Assembly: GCF_010119975.1 (NCBI RefSeq)
Contig: NZ_CP048222.1
Coordinates: forward strand, 5,288,501-5,352,500
DNA length: 64,000 bases
Source of the DNA: Rhodocytophaga rosea
Lineage (GTDB): Bacteria; Bacteroidota; Bacteroidia; Cytophagales; 172606-1
Direction of reading: 5' to 3'
Positions within the stretch are counted from its first letter, which is position 1, and every line of letters begins with the position of its first letter. Below are positions 55,292 to 63,904 of this stretch, piece after piece. The translations under genes were made by a program, and so were the position numbers. The notes beneath the pieces were generated by a model that saw only the letters and a list, made by a program, of their open reading frames with translations, was not told the DNA's origin and did no database searches.

Positions 55292-55900
55292 TTGCAAAAC
55301 AAAGAAGCATATGAGCAGAAAGTCAAGCGATTACATGCTTTGCTTTATTTGGCACAGACAGGCAGTATAGATTTATATTTTGGAGACGAATCAGGGTTTT
55401 GCCTTACCCCTTGTGTACCTTATGGATGGATCAAAAAAGGCGAACACGCCCCTATTTTATCCCAAAGAAGTACAAGGATAAATGTATTTGGCTTGTTAAG
55501 TACAAATAATGAGTTGCTTACTTATCAGAAAAGTGGGAGTCTAAACGCTGACTTTATCATTGAATGTGTAGAGGCCTTCTCAACATCTATTTCCAAGTTT
55601 ACTGTCATAGTCTTAGACAACGCCTCCTGGCATACATGTGGCCTATGGGAAGTCAAAAAAGAAGAATGGGAACAGAAAGGATTATACATCTTTTTGCTGC
55701 CTAAGTATAGTCCTCATCTTAACAGGATCGAACGATTTTGGAAGCAGGTGAAATATCATTGGCTCAAAGCCGAAGACTATCTGTCTGTAGAAGCGCTTAA
55801 GGAGGCACTTTATACCATCTTTTCAGGATTGGGTACTTACTTTAAACTTGATTTTAAAAAACTTGAAGTAGATGAAAATATTATACTTAATTGTGTTTAA
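55292..55900 (+). CDS. IS630 transposase, second frame (DDE catalytic part)
   Basis: The 202-aa DDE domain has catalytic Asp in FGDESGF, Asp in VLDNASWH, and Glu in NRIERFWKQ. Its real N-terminus is made by frameshifting from the upstream frame; the ATG-like start at 55292 is only where the open frame begins to count. The last codons overlap the right inverted repeat. It looks intact, so the element may still be active. Confidence 0.88.
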   Translation: MQNKEAYEQKVKRLHALLYLAQTGSIDLYFGDESGFCLTPCVPYGWIKKGEHAPILSQRSTRINVFGLLSTNNELLTYQKSGSLNADFIIECVEAFSTSISKFTVIVLDNASWHTCGLWEVKKEEWEQKGLYIFLLPKYSPHLNRIERFWKQVKYHWLKAEDYLSVEALKEALYTIFSGLGTYFKLDFKKLEVDENIILNCV

Positions 55901-56016
55901 TTACTTAATTACTTACTAAGATAAAAATAATACTACCTAAAAAACGAATTCAACTGCTTACTATTTCATAATTGCACTCTCAATACCTACTAATATTCAC
56001 TACTTAATCCTCATAC

Positions 56017-57018
56017 TTATCTGCGGCTTCCGGCCTTCATCGGCTGATACATCATGAGTTGATTAATAACCTGGGTAATTTGTGCAACAGGCATTTTTTC
56101 TACGAGATGAAAATGGCCTGTTTTTGTAGTATCCCAGCGGTTGTATCCACTAGGCAAGGTAACGATCCGGCCAGGTTTTAGTTCATAATAGGGTTCTACG
56201 CCTTTAATGCCTACCAATACGGCTGTCTGGTCCCAGCTCATGCGGCCTTCTTTGTCTTCCGCAGCTTTCGGAATACTGATGCGGAACACATCTTTTACCG
56301 GACTATTCTTGATCTGAGGATTGTTAATCAACGGTAAACCAGTTTTGATTTTCTGTCCAATTTCAAAGCCTGAAAAAATAATTTCGGTAGGCCAGGCAGC
56401 AAATGTTTTCACAGAAGCCGTAGAATCCCGGTGTACATTATATTCCTTGCCTTCGGGAAACTTTCCGGCCATACTCACCAGCCTTTTTACTTTTTTGCTC
56501 ACCAGTTCCTTGCCCGATAGTTTGGAGTATTTATCCGGTTTGGATTCCAGCAGGTTGGCCAGATTCGTCAGAAAACCTATCGTAACGATGGTGACACTAT
56601 TATCTGCTTGTTTGGCAAGTACCTGCCGGTAAATTTCCACGGACTCCGGTACTTCGGCATTAGATTTTACTTTGTGTGGATATCTGGCTACAATCGTATC
56701 CGACCAGCCCTGAAAATCCCGGTCGGTAACGGCATTGCCTTTGGGTACGCCAATGGGTATATTCGGACGGCCAAAATAGGTATTATACACACTTAGCACC
56801 GGAGCCACATTTGCATATTTACTGCTGGCTACCGTAGCCAGAATAGTCGCTTGTCCGCTATCGGCGAGGGCATGGAGCATAGTAATAGCGCCCACATCGT
56901 CGTAATCCGGACCAATATCCGTATCAAAAATAACAGGCACCGGGGCAGACTTGGTTTGGGCTTGCATTGATGCTAAGCCAAAGAACAGATAAAGAATACA
57001 CAGCGTTAGTATTTTCAT
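56017..57018 (-). CDS. Inosine-uridine-type nucleoside hydrolase, secreted
   Basis: I chose the ATG at 57018 (333 aa) with a signal peptide (MKILTLCILYLFFGLASMQAQ); the longer frame runs into the ISAs1 end. The metal/substrate site DTDIGPDYDDVGA is near residue 28. The enzyme cleaves nucleosides into base and ribose in the periplasm. An ISAs1 element begins 26 bp upstream, so the original promoter was probably pushed away. Ribokinase stands beyond that element, fitting a nucleoside-to-ribose-phosphate path. Confidence 0.88.
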   Translation of the reverse strand: MKILTLCILYLFFGLASMQAQTKSAPVPVIFDTDIGPDYDDVGAITMLHALADSGQATILATVASSKYANVAPVLSVYNTYFGRPNIPIGVPKGNAVTDRDFQGWSDTIVARYPHKVKSNAEVPESVEIYRQVLAKQADNSVTIVTIGFLTNLANLLESKPDKYSKLSGKELVSKKVKRLVSMAGKFPEGKEYNVHRDSTASVKTFAAWPTEIIFSGFEIGQKIKTGLPLINNPQIKNSPVKDVFRISIPKAAEDKEGRMSWDQTAVLVGIKGVEPYYELKPGRIVTLPSGYNRWDTTKTGHFHLVEKMPVAQITQVINQLMMYQPMKAGSRR

Positions 57019-57033
57019 ATTAGTAATAAATGT

Positions 57034-57044
57034 AAAACAAAAGT
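57034..57044 (+). repeat. Left target-site duplication of the ISAs1 element
   Basis: AAAACAAAAGT occurs at 57034-57044 and again at 58208-58218, immediately outside the inverted repeats. ISAs1 elements usually make 8-10 bp duplications, so 11 bp may include a chance match. Confidence 0.75.
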
Positions 57045-57085
57045 AGGGTTTCCGCACCAAAGATAGAGAAAAAGGAAAGAGGGGC

Positions 57086-57093
57086 TAACTTTG
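57086..57093 (+). promoter_or_regulatory. TANNTTTG box 3 nt before the ISAs1 transposase ATG
   Basis: TAACTTTG ends 3 nt before the ATG at 57097, the same arrangement as in the IS630 element. No -33 TTTG is found at 19-nt spacing. It suggests a leaderless transcript. Confidence 0.4.
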
Positions 57094-57096
57094 TGC

Positions 57097-58188
57097 ATGG
57101 AACTTAAAAAGATACTAAACAAAGTAGCTGATTTTCGGGTGCAAGGCCGCTGCTTACATCTATTAGCAGATATTTTAGGCTTAGTTTTATGTGGGGTAAT
57201 AGCCGATTGTGATGACTTTGACGAGATAGCAGATTATGGCAAAGATAATACAGCGTTTCTGCAGCAAGAACTAGGATTAAGTTTTGTTAATGGTATACCT
57301 TCTGCTGACACTTTAAATCGGGTGATCAGACACCTGGATAGCCATAGTTTGGAGCAATGCTTCAAAGCGTGTGTAGCTGGCTTCTCCTTAGCAGGCAAGC
57401 AGGTATGTATAGATGGCAAAGAATTGAGAGGTACTATACCTGCAGGCAAAAAGCATGCTTTGGTTCGTATGGTCAATGTATGGGTAGAGGAACATAGCTT
57501 AAGCTTTGGACAAGTAGCCGTAGAAGCCAAGAGTAATGAGATTACAACTATTCCTGCTTTATTAGATACCCTTGATTGCAAAGGTAGTATCATTACTATA
57601 GATGCTATTGCTTGTCAGCAGGCAATTGTAGAAAAGATCAGGGATAAGCAAGCCCATTATGTGATTGCCCTAAAGGCTAATCAAGGTGTACTCTATGAGC
57701 AGGTAGCCCATTTTATGCAAATCAATAAGTCTGCTCTCGCTTTTAATCAGCAACTAGATAAAGCCCATGGCAGAGGAGAAGAACGTAGGGTATATATTGC
57801 TCAATGCATTGATTTGGTAGAGGAAAAGGAAAAATGGCAGGACTTACATACTTTAGTCATGGTAGAAAGAAAACGCATTATAGCAGGCAAAAAGCAAGAA
57901 CAAACCCTGTTCTATATAAGCAGTTTAACAGATACAGACCCTGCCTTGTACAGCCGCTACATAAGAGGCCATTGGGCGATAGAGAATGGCTTGCATTGGC
58001 AACTAGATGTTACCTTTAGGGAAGATGAGGCTAAAGTCAGGAAAGATAAAGGACCCATCAATCTGCATCTGATTAGAAAGTGGTCTTTGCATCTGCTCAA
58101 AAAAGAGCCTTCTTGCGTGAGTGTCAAACGGAAAAGAAAAAAAGCTAACAGAGACACTAATTTCCTGTTAGCTATTCTTAAAACTTAA
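57097..58188 (+). CDS. ISAs1-family transposase
   Basis: From the ATG at 57097 the protein is 363 aa. It has the N-terminal associated domain (LADILGLVLCGVIADCDDFDEIADYG) and a DDE domain with IDGKELRGT (Asp), TIDAIACQ (Asp) and WQLDVTFREDEA (Glu region). It is intact, with no frameshift. Confidence 0.92.
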   Translation: MELKKILNKVADFRVQGRCLHLLADILGLVLCGVIADCDDFDEIADYGKDNTAFLQQELGLSFVNGIPSADTLNRVIRHLDSHSLEQCFKACVAGFSLAGKQVCIDGKELRGTIPAGKKHALVRMVNVWVEEHSLSFGQVAVEAKSNEITTIPALLDTLDCKGSIITIDAIACQQAIVEKIRDKQAHYVIALKANQGVLYEQVAHFMQINKSALAFNQQLDKAHGRGEERRVYIAQCIDLVEEKEKWQDLHTLVMVERKRIIAGKKQEQTLFYISSLTDTDPALYSRYIRGHWAIENGLHWQLDVTFREDEAKVRKDKGPINLHLIRKWSLHLLKKEPSCVSVKRKRKKANRDTNFLLAILKT

Positions 58189-58207
58189 TATTTAGTGCGG
58201 AAACCCT

Positions 58208-58218
58208 AAAACAAAAGT
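58208..58218 (+). repeat. Right target-site duplication of the ISAs1 element
   Basis: AAAACAAAAGT, identical to 57034-57044, directly follows the right inverted repeat. Confidence 0.75.
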
Positions 58219-58280
58219 GAATTTGGAGTACTACTACTTAAAGAATATTAGATTCAGGTAAATATGCCGATTTTGATACT

Positions 58281-58484
58281 TGCGCCGTCTTACTTTTCTT
58301 TTGCATGCCCAAAAGAAAAGTAACAAAAGATTCTCGAGCATGTGAATGCGAAGAGAACCAACACAGTTGTGGCAGCACCAACAAAGCCTGTTTTACGCCA
58401 GATAAAATCATCGCACAAACCTCCGGCTTACCCACAGGCCAAAACCGGCCACACTGTTGCTGCACCATCCACCGCACTCTTGCT
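58281..58484. repeat. 205-bp dispersed repeat, copy 2
   Basis: This is the second copy of the element at 35664-35868, same orientation, 204 bp, more than 85-90 percent identical by eye. The leading hairpin (TTACTTTTCTTTTG at 58290-58303 and its complement at 58310-58323) is perfect and conserved. It lies between ISAs1 and ribokinase. Confidence 0.85.
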
Positions 58485-58559
58485 AGATTCATAGTAATAA
58501 AATTCAAGTAAATAGATTAAAAACTCCGAATTCAGGTTAAAATATATAAGGGATTCATA

Positions 58560-59471
58560 CTAATTTTTCATTTCATGCAGGTACGGCGCAGATGCCTGGG
58601 CACCCATCCTGGTAACAGAAATAGCTGCCGCTCTACAGGCAAATTCAACCGCTGCAATCAACGGTTGTTCATTGGCAAGTGCAACGGCTAAAGCGCCATT
58701 AAAGACATCACCAGCGGCAGTAGTATCTACTGGTTCTACTTTGGGAGCCGCTATGAGTCTGGAGGTAGCACCGTTGTATACAAAAGCACCTTTGCTGCCC
58801 ATCGTAATTACTACCTGGCTAACTCCTTTCTCTTGCAAAGCCTGGGCAGCTTTAGCGGCACTTGCTTCATCGGTCACCTGGATGCCGGTTAAAATTTCAG
58901 CTTCTGTTTCGTTGGGAGTGATCAGGTACAAATCCCGGAATACTTCTTCCGGCAAAGCCTGCGCAGGTGCCGGATTTATAATTACTTTTTTGCCCAGCTT
59001 CTGCATCTGATGAATGGCGTACGTAACCGTGGAAATGGGAATTTCGAGTTGCAATAAAATTACCTCAGCTTTGCTTATAAGTACCTGTGCTGTGTCAATA
59101 TCCCTTTCGGTTAGCTGTGCATTGGCACCTGGAGCAACAGCAATTACATTTTCGCCTTTGGCATCTACCAATATCAGTGCTACTCCGGAAGGATGCCCGG
59201 CATCAATATGGATACAAGAAGTATCAATCCCTTCTCTGGCAAACTGTTCGATGGCTTGTTTTCCGAATACATCATTCCCGGTTCTGGCAATAAACACTAC
59301 TTCACCACCCAGTCTGGCGGCGGCAACCGCCTGATTGGCTCCTTTTCCGCCGGGAAACATATAAAACTGGCCACCCAGAATGGTTTCTCCGGGCAAAGGA
59401 AGTTTGTCAGACTTTACCACCATATCTGTATTAGAACTCCCAATCACAATAATCTTTTCAGGCATAGGCAT
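58560..59471 (-). CDS. rbsK: Ribokinase
   Basis: The 303-aa protein of the PfkB family phosphorylates D-ribose to ribose-5-phosphate. Diagnostic parts are GGKGANQAVAAARLGG near residue 37 and TAAGDVFNGALAVAL near 250, where the Asp is the catalytic base. An NPAPAQALP motif lies mid-protein. Two ATGs are at the start (MPMPEK). It stands downstream of ISAs1 and the 205-bp repeat, which separate it from the nucleoside hydrolase on the same strand. Confidence 0.94.
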   Translation of the reverse strand: MPMPEKIIVIGSSNTDMVVKSDKLPLPGETILGGQFYMFPGGKGANQAVAAARLGGEVVFIARTGNDVFGKQAIEQFAREGIDTSCIHIDAGHPSGVALILVDAKGENVIAVAPGANAQLTERDIDTAQVLISKAEVILLQLEIPISTVTYAIHQMQKLGKKVIINPAPAQALPEEVFRDLYLITPNETEAEILTGIQVTDEASAAKAAQALQEKGVSQVVITMGSKGAFVYNGATSRLIAAPKVEPVDTTAAGDVFNGALAVALANEQPLIAAVEFACRAAAISVTRMGAQASAPYLHEMKN

Positions 59472-59749
59472 TCAATAGATGAGGCTATAAATTATATGTT
59501 TCTTTGGAAGCGTACAATTAAAATTTCATTCTTACCGATTTTGACCTTTGTTGATGACTCAAAATTTTTGACCTCAAACTTGGGTTCGGATATTTGCACA
59601 GAAAATGAAAAGACAGGAACATTTACTAGCAGAGGTACAAAATTTCGGGTTTTTTGGATAAATTGCTGAAATATTATGTGCCCAGTCTTATTGCAGAATA
59701 TCGCCTCCCGAAAGCTAATTTTTGACTCAAATTTTCTATATACTATTCA

Positions 59750-62700
59750 ATGAACTACTCCTATTCTCTGGTCTATTCTGTTAAAAAGCGTAATCAATGG
59801 CTTATTGAAAAACACACCACTGCTATACTTTCCATGCTACTGTTGTTAAGCTTGTTTTCCTGCCAAAGCAATGAGCCAAAAAAAGCACTGGTTTTATTGA
59901 AATCCGGAGCTGATCAGGCAGCTTCGTTAAGTACACTTCAAAAAGTGAGCAGTGAGCTGAAAATTCAGGTAGATACTACCACTCAACCGGCATATGTGAA
60001 TGAAGATTCTTTGAGTAAATACGCCTCTGTTGTATTCTTAAATCTTCCTCTGGATACATTGGAGTATGTGCAACAAGCCGATTTAGAGCGTTTTATTCAG
60101 GCTGGCGGTGGGCTACTGGCTATCAATGCTGCTAAAGATACGGTTCGCAACTGGCCATGGTATGAGCAGGTAAATGGAGAAAGACTAAAAGCATCACAAG
60201 CTTCTTGGAAAAAAGAATCTGCTGGCGGACGGATATTTTTTGCACAGATTGCTGGGAAAGATGCCAATATAAAGTTAAAAGAGGGTTTAGGAGATTTGAT
60301 ACCTGAAGGACTCGAATTTGTAACAAATAACGCTAAACTTGATTTTGCTAAAGCTACCACCGAAAGGGTACCGGAATCTAATCGCTTTGTCATGGAGGTG
60401 CTGGATACGTATATGTATGAGCCGATGGAAATGGTGATCTTTAAAGATGGCCGGGTATTGTATCTGGAACGCCGGGGTGATGTAAAACTATATGATCCAA
60501 CAACCAAGAAAACCAGAGTGATAGCTAAATTCGATGTAAGCATCACCGGTAATTATGAAGATGGTATGCTGGGTGTGGCGCTTGATCCCAATTATGAACA
60601 GAACAACTGGATTTATATCAACTATTCCCCGGCCGGCAAGGTGCCCAAGCAAAATGTATCCAGGTTTGAAATGAAGGGCGACAGTTTGATTCTAAGTTCT
60701 GAGAAGATCGTACTGGAAATTCCTACGCAACGGGAAACCTGCTGTCATTCCGGCGGGCACCTGGAATTTGGTCCGAATGGCGATTTGTACATTTCTACCG
60801 GTGATAATACCAGTTCCAAAGAATCGGATGGCTTTACACCGATTGATGAACGTCCTGGCCGGGCACCTTTCGATGCGCAGAAATCTTCCGGCAATACCCA
60901 TGACTTAAGGGGAAAAATCCTGCGCATTCACCCCGAACCCAATGGCACTTATACTATTCCTAATGGAAATCTATTTCCCAAAGATGGCTCTCAGGGAAAA
61001 CCAGAAATTTATGTGATGGGTACCCGGAATGCCTTCCGTTTCACTATAGATGATCATAATGGATTTGTATACTGGGGCGATGTAGGTCCGGATGGAGGCG
61101 TGAGCAATGAACGCGGGCCCCAAAGCCATGATGAATGGAACCAGGCAAGAAAACCAGGCAATTACGGATGGCCGTATTTTGTAGCCGATAATAAAGCCTA
61201 CGCTGATTTTGATTTTGCCACCAATAAGATCGGCCCCACATTTAATCCGGAACGTCCGGAAAATCTGTCACCCAATAATACTGGTAGCAAAATATTGCCA
61301 CCTGCTCAAAAGCCGATGATCTGGTATCCGTATGGTGAATCCAAAGAGTTTCCAAGTCTGGGCAAAGGTTCCAGAAGTGCGATGGCTGGACCAGTGTATT
61401 ACTATGATGATTTCAAAAATGCTACTACCAAATTCCCAAAATATTTCGATAAAAAGCTCTTTATTTATGAATGGGCCCGTAGCTGGGTAAAAGTCGTTTC
61501 GTTTGACAAAGATGTAAATCTGGCGAAAATCGAGCCTTTCCTGCCGGAGCAGGAATGGTACAAACCCATCGACATGAAATTTGGCGCAGATGGTTCTTTG
61601 TATGTATTGCAGTATGGGGCTAATTATTTTGAGCACAACCCGGATTCCCGTCTGGTAAAAATTACCTATGTGGAGGGCAACCGTGAACCCAAAGCCGAAC
61701 TGATTGCCGATAAAACCGTAGGCGCTGCGCCACTTACCGTAAAGTTATCTGCTGAAAAATCATTCGACTACGACCGCAATGATAAATTAACCTACGCCTG
61801 GGAAACTGGCGAAGGCTCTCAAAGCAGTAATAGTGCGCAAACAACTGTTACTTACGCCAAACCAGGTATTTACCGCCCGAAAGTAACGGTAACAGATAGT
61901 GAAGGAAAAAAAGCACAAGCCGAAGTAGAAGTAAAAGTAGGTAATGAACCACCGCAAGTAGCCATTGACCTGAATGGAGCCAATCAATCTTTCTATTTCG
62001 ATAACCAGCCCCTCACCTACAAAGTAAATATCACAGATAAAGAAGATGGTACCCTGCAAATCGGCATCGACCCATCGGCCGTATTTGTGTCATTCGACTA
62101 CTTGAAAGAAGGAAAAGACCTGGCATTACTTGAATCCAATACCCAGATGACTGGCGGTGTTCAGTTCCTGCAAGGCAAAACTTTGATCGCTAACAGTGAT
62201 TGCAAATCCTGCCATAACCTGGATCAGAAATCCATTGGTCCGAGCTATAAAGAAGTTGCGGTACGCTATAAAGGTAAAAATGCCCAGGAGATGCTGGCGG
62301 AGAAAATTCTGAAAGGCGGCAATGGCAACTGGGGAAAAAACATGATGGCAGCACATCCGCAGCACAACAAGCAGGAAGCTACACAGATGGTGAATTATAT
62401 ATTATCGCTGAGTGAAGAAAACAAAGCCCTGCCGCTGGAAGGTACGTTTACTACGGCTGAGCATACTCAAACAAAAACGGCTGGCTCCTATGTGATCCGG
62501 GCGAGTTATACGGATAAAGGCAATCCAGTGGTGGGCAATCTCACTACCAGTAAAATTCTGGTATTGCGCCATCCGAAGGTAGAAGCCGAAGATTTTGAAC
62601 TCTCCCAGAATGCAGGCCGGCGGCACGTTGATGGCAATGATCTCTCCTTTGTAGGGGATATACAGAATGGCTCTTATATTGGCTTTAAAAATATAGACCT

Positions 62701-62986
62701 GACTGGCATTACTAAGCTTGTATTCCATGGGTTATCCCCTGTGACAGGCAGCAAAATTGAAGTAAGAATAGATGCTCCCAATGGTGAACTTATTGCTACC
62801 GCAGATTTTCCTCAGAATACAAGCCAGGAAAGGGAAAAGATAGATTCCATCACAGCTCCGGTTAGCAATCCAGGTGGCCAGCACGACCTGTATTTCGTAT
62901 TCCGTAACCCAGCTGTGAAAGAGAACATCGTCTTTCTGGACTGGATCTATTTTGATGGAGGCAAAGGCCCGATTCCGACGCAGTAA
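59750..62986 (+). CDS. Multidomain lipoprotein: ThuA-like, PQQ-type sugar dehydrogenase, PKD, cytochrome c, CBM-like
   Basis: The 1078-aa protein has a lipobox LFSC near residue 40, so it is probably anchored in the outer membrane. In order: a ThuA-like domain (~45-190), a glucose/sorbosone dehydrogenase beta-propeller (~215-640, with GGHLEFGPNGDLY and GTRNAFRF), a PKD domain (~645-730), a c-type cytochrome (CKSCH near 818), and a CBM6-like domain (~945-1078). Such fusions are common in Bacteroidota; the propeller oxidises sugars and the heme passes electrons on. A strong terminator follows 27 bp later. Confidence 0.92.
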   Translation: MNYSYSLVYSVKKRNQWLIEKHTTAILSMLLLLSLFSCQSNEPKKALVLLKSGADQAASLSTLQKVSSELKIQVDTTTQPAYVNEDSLSKYASVVFLNLPLDTLEYVQQADLERFIQAGGGLLAINAAKDTVRNWPWYEQVNGERLKASQASWKKESAGGRIFFAQIAGKDANIKLKEGLGDLIPEGLEFVTNNAKLDFAKATTERVPESNRFVMEVLDTYMYEPMEMVIFKDGRVLYLERRGDVKLYDPTTKKTRVIAKFDVSITGNYEDGMLGVALDPNYEQNNWIYINYSPAGKVPKQNVSRFEMKGDSLILSSEKIVLEIPTQRETCCHSGGHLEFGPNGDLYISTGDNTSSKESDGFTPIDERPGRAPFDAQKSSGNTHDLRGKILRIHPEPNGTYTIPNGNLFPKDGSQGKPEIYVMGTRNAFRFTIDDHNGFVYWGDVGPDGGVSNERGPQSHDEWNQARKPGNYGWPYFVADNKAYADFDFATNKIGPTFNPERPENLSPNNTGSKILPPAQKPMIWYPYGESKEFPSLGKGSRSAMAGPVYYYDDFKNATTKFPKYFDKKLFIYEWARSWVKVVSFDKDVNLAKIEPFLPEQEWYKPIDMKFGADGSLYVLQYGANYFEHNPDSRLVKITYVEGNREPKAELIADKTVGAAPLTVKLSAEKSFDYDRNDKLTYAWETGEGSQSSNSAQTTVTYAKPGIYRPKVTVTDSEGKKAQAEVEVKVGNEPPQVAIDLNGANQSFYFDNQPLTYKVNITDKEDGTLQIGIDPSAVFVSFDYLKEGKDLALLESNTQMTGGVQFLQGKTLIANSDCKSCHNLDQKSIGPSYKEVAVRYKGKNAQEMLAEKILKGGNGNWGKNMMAAHPQHNKQEATQMVNYILSLSEENKALPLEGTFTTAEHTQTKTAGSYVIRASYTDKGNPVVGNLTTSKILVLRHPKVEAEDFELSQNAGRRHVDGNDLSFVGDIQNGSYIGFKNIDLTGITKLVFHGLSPVTGSKIEVRIDAPNGELIATADFPQNTSQEREKIDSITAPVSNPGGQHDLYFVFRNPAVKENIVFLDWIYFDGGKGPIPTQ

Positions 62987-63904
62987 TCATGTAGTATAGA
63001 ATGTGGTATAATTAACCAAGGAATGCAGAATGAAGGTCTAAATCTCTCATTTTGCATTCCTTGGTTGTTTTTATATAGTAGCTAATACCGGTATAAGAGT
63101 TAAAGTCTTGATATTGATAACAGACAGAATGTTCCTGATTGAACCTTTTTTAAGTTAATTTTTAGCAATTTTTACCCCTAAACGTCTAAAATAAGCAAAA
63201 TACAGTCAGAAGTTGCCAAAATAGAGGGAGTTTTTGAGATTGAAATAAATATTTTTGTAAAATATTGTACTATACTTATTTATATACGCTTTAAAGTATT
63301 CTACAACTGTCAAGCAGGTCTTTAAAAAGACTAAGGATAAAGTCTATACACACTTTCAAACGGATACACTTTTGAAGAAGTATTAAAAAGCAATCAGCCT
63401 ATTCGGTTTACTTCAGATAACCAGAATAACATACTAAACTCTTTAAAATATCATCTTTTATCTGTATCAATAATCACGCATCGGTATCATATAAGCCAAG
63501 ATATATTCAATAAAAAATATTGCATTTCTAATATATGATTTCACATTTCCTATATAGATCTTAGTATGGAAGCGCAGAGTGACTTTTGTAGTTAAGGAAC
63601 ATGTTATATTTCTGGTAGAAAGAGGTAGGGAGATGTCTGCAGAAGTATTCAGAAGACAAGATATACTCCGCTTTGGCCGGTATAATAATGCCTGATATTT
63701 TCATTTAGCTGGCCCTATTCTGAAGGCTCAGTTTAATACCAATAAGTAAAAGCAAAATACCAGGTTACTAATAAATAAAGGTGAAATAGTTTTTGTATTA
63801 CTAAATAAGGAGTGCAGTGATAAATTTACCTGCATTCTTTATTTCTTTCAATTGGTAACTTCACTTTGTTGCAGAGTATAACTCAAAGAAGCATCTTTAT
63901 ATGG
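62987..63904. other. Intergenic region, 918 bp, AT-rich, no gene seen
   Basis: After the terminator at 63014-63066 there is no convincing gene. An open stretch (around 63330-63530, no ATG) is probably chance. The region is the largest gene-poor stretch in the window. Confidence 0.6.
63014..63066 (+). terminator. Terminator of the sugar dehydrogenase gene
   Basis: A 20-bp stem with one G-U wobble, AACCAAGGAATGCAGAATGA, has a 13-nt loop and is followed by GTTTTTATATAG. It is the longest hairpin stem seen in the window outside the palindromes. Confidence 0.85.

Larger units (their letters stand above)
54813..55896. mobile_element. IS630-family insertion sequence
   Basis: The element is about 1,084 bp. 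The terminal inverted repeats are 22 bp with one mismatch: 54813-54834 (ACACAATTAAGTATAAG...) and 55875-55896. IS630 elements duplicate a TA target; TA stands at the left end but is not exact on the right (TTTA), so that end may have mutated. It carries a transposase in two frames joined by frameshifting. Confidence 0.85.
57045..58207. mobile_element. ISAs1-family insertion sequence
   Basis: The element is about 1,163 bp with terminal inverted repeats AGGGTTTCCGCAC (left) and its complement (right), flanked by 11-bp direct repeats. It holds one full-length transposase gene. The perfect ends and duplication point to a recent insertion. Confidence 0.88.

Noticed and set aside
54855-55900. IS630 transposase as a frameshifted pseudogene
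   Set aside because: The correctly phased A_AAA_AAA and intact DDE residues favour programmed frameshifting, although decay cannot be excluded.
63330-63530. Open stretch without ATG (reads LSNGYTFEEVLKSNQP...)
   Set aside because: No start codon and flanked by stops. It looks partly protein-like but is too short and AT-rich to call.
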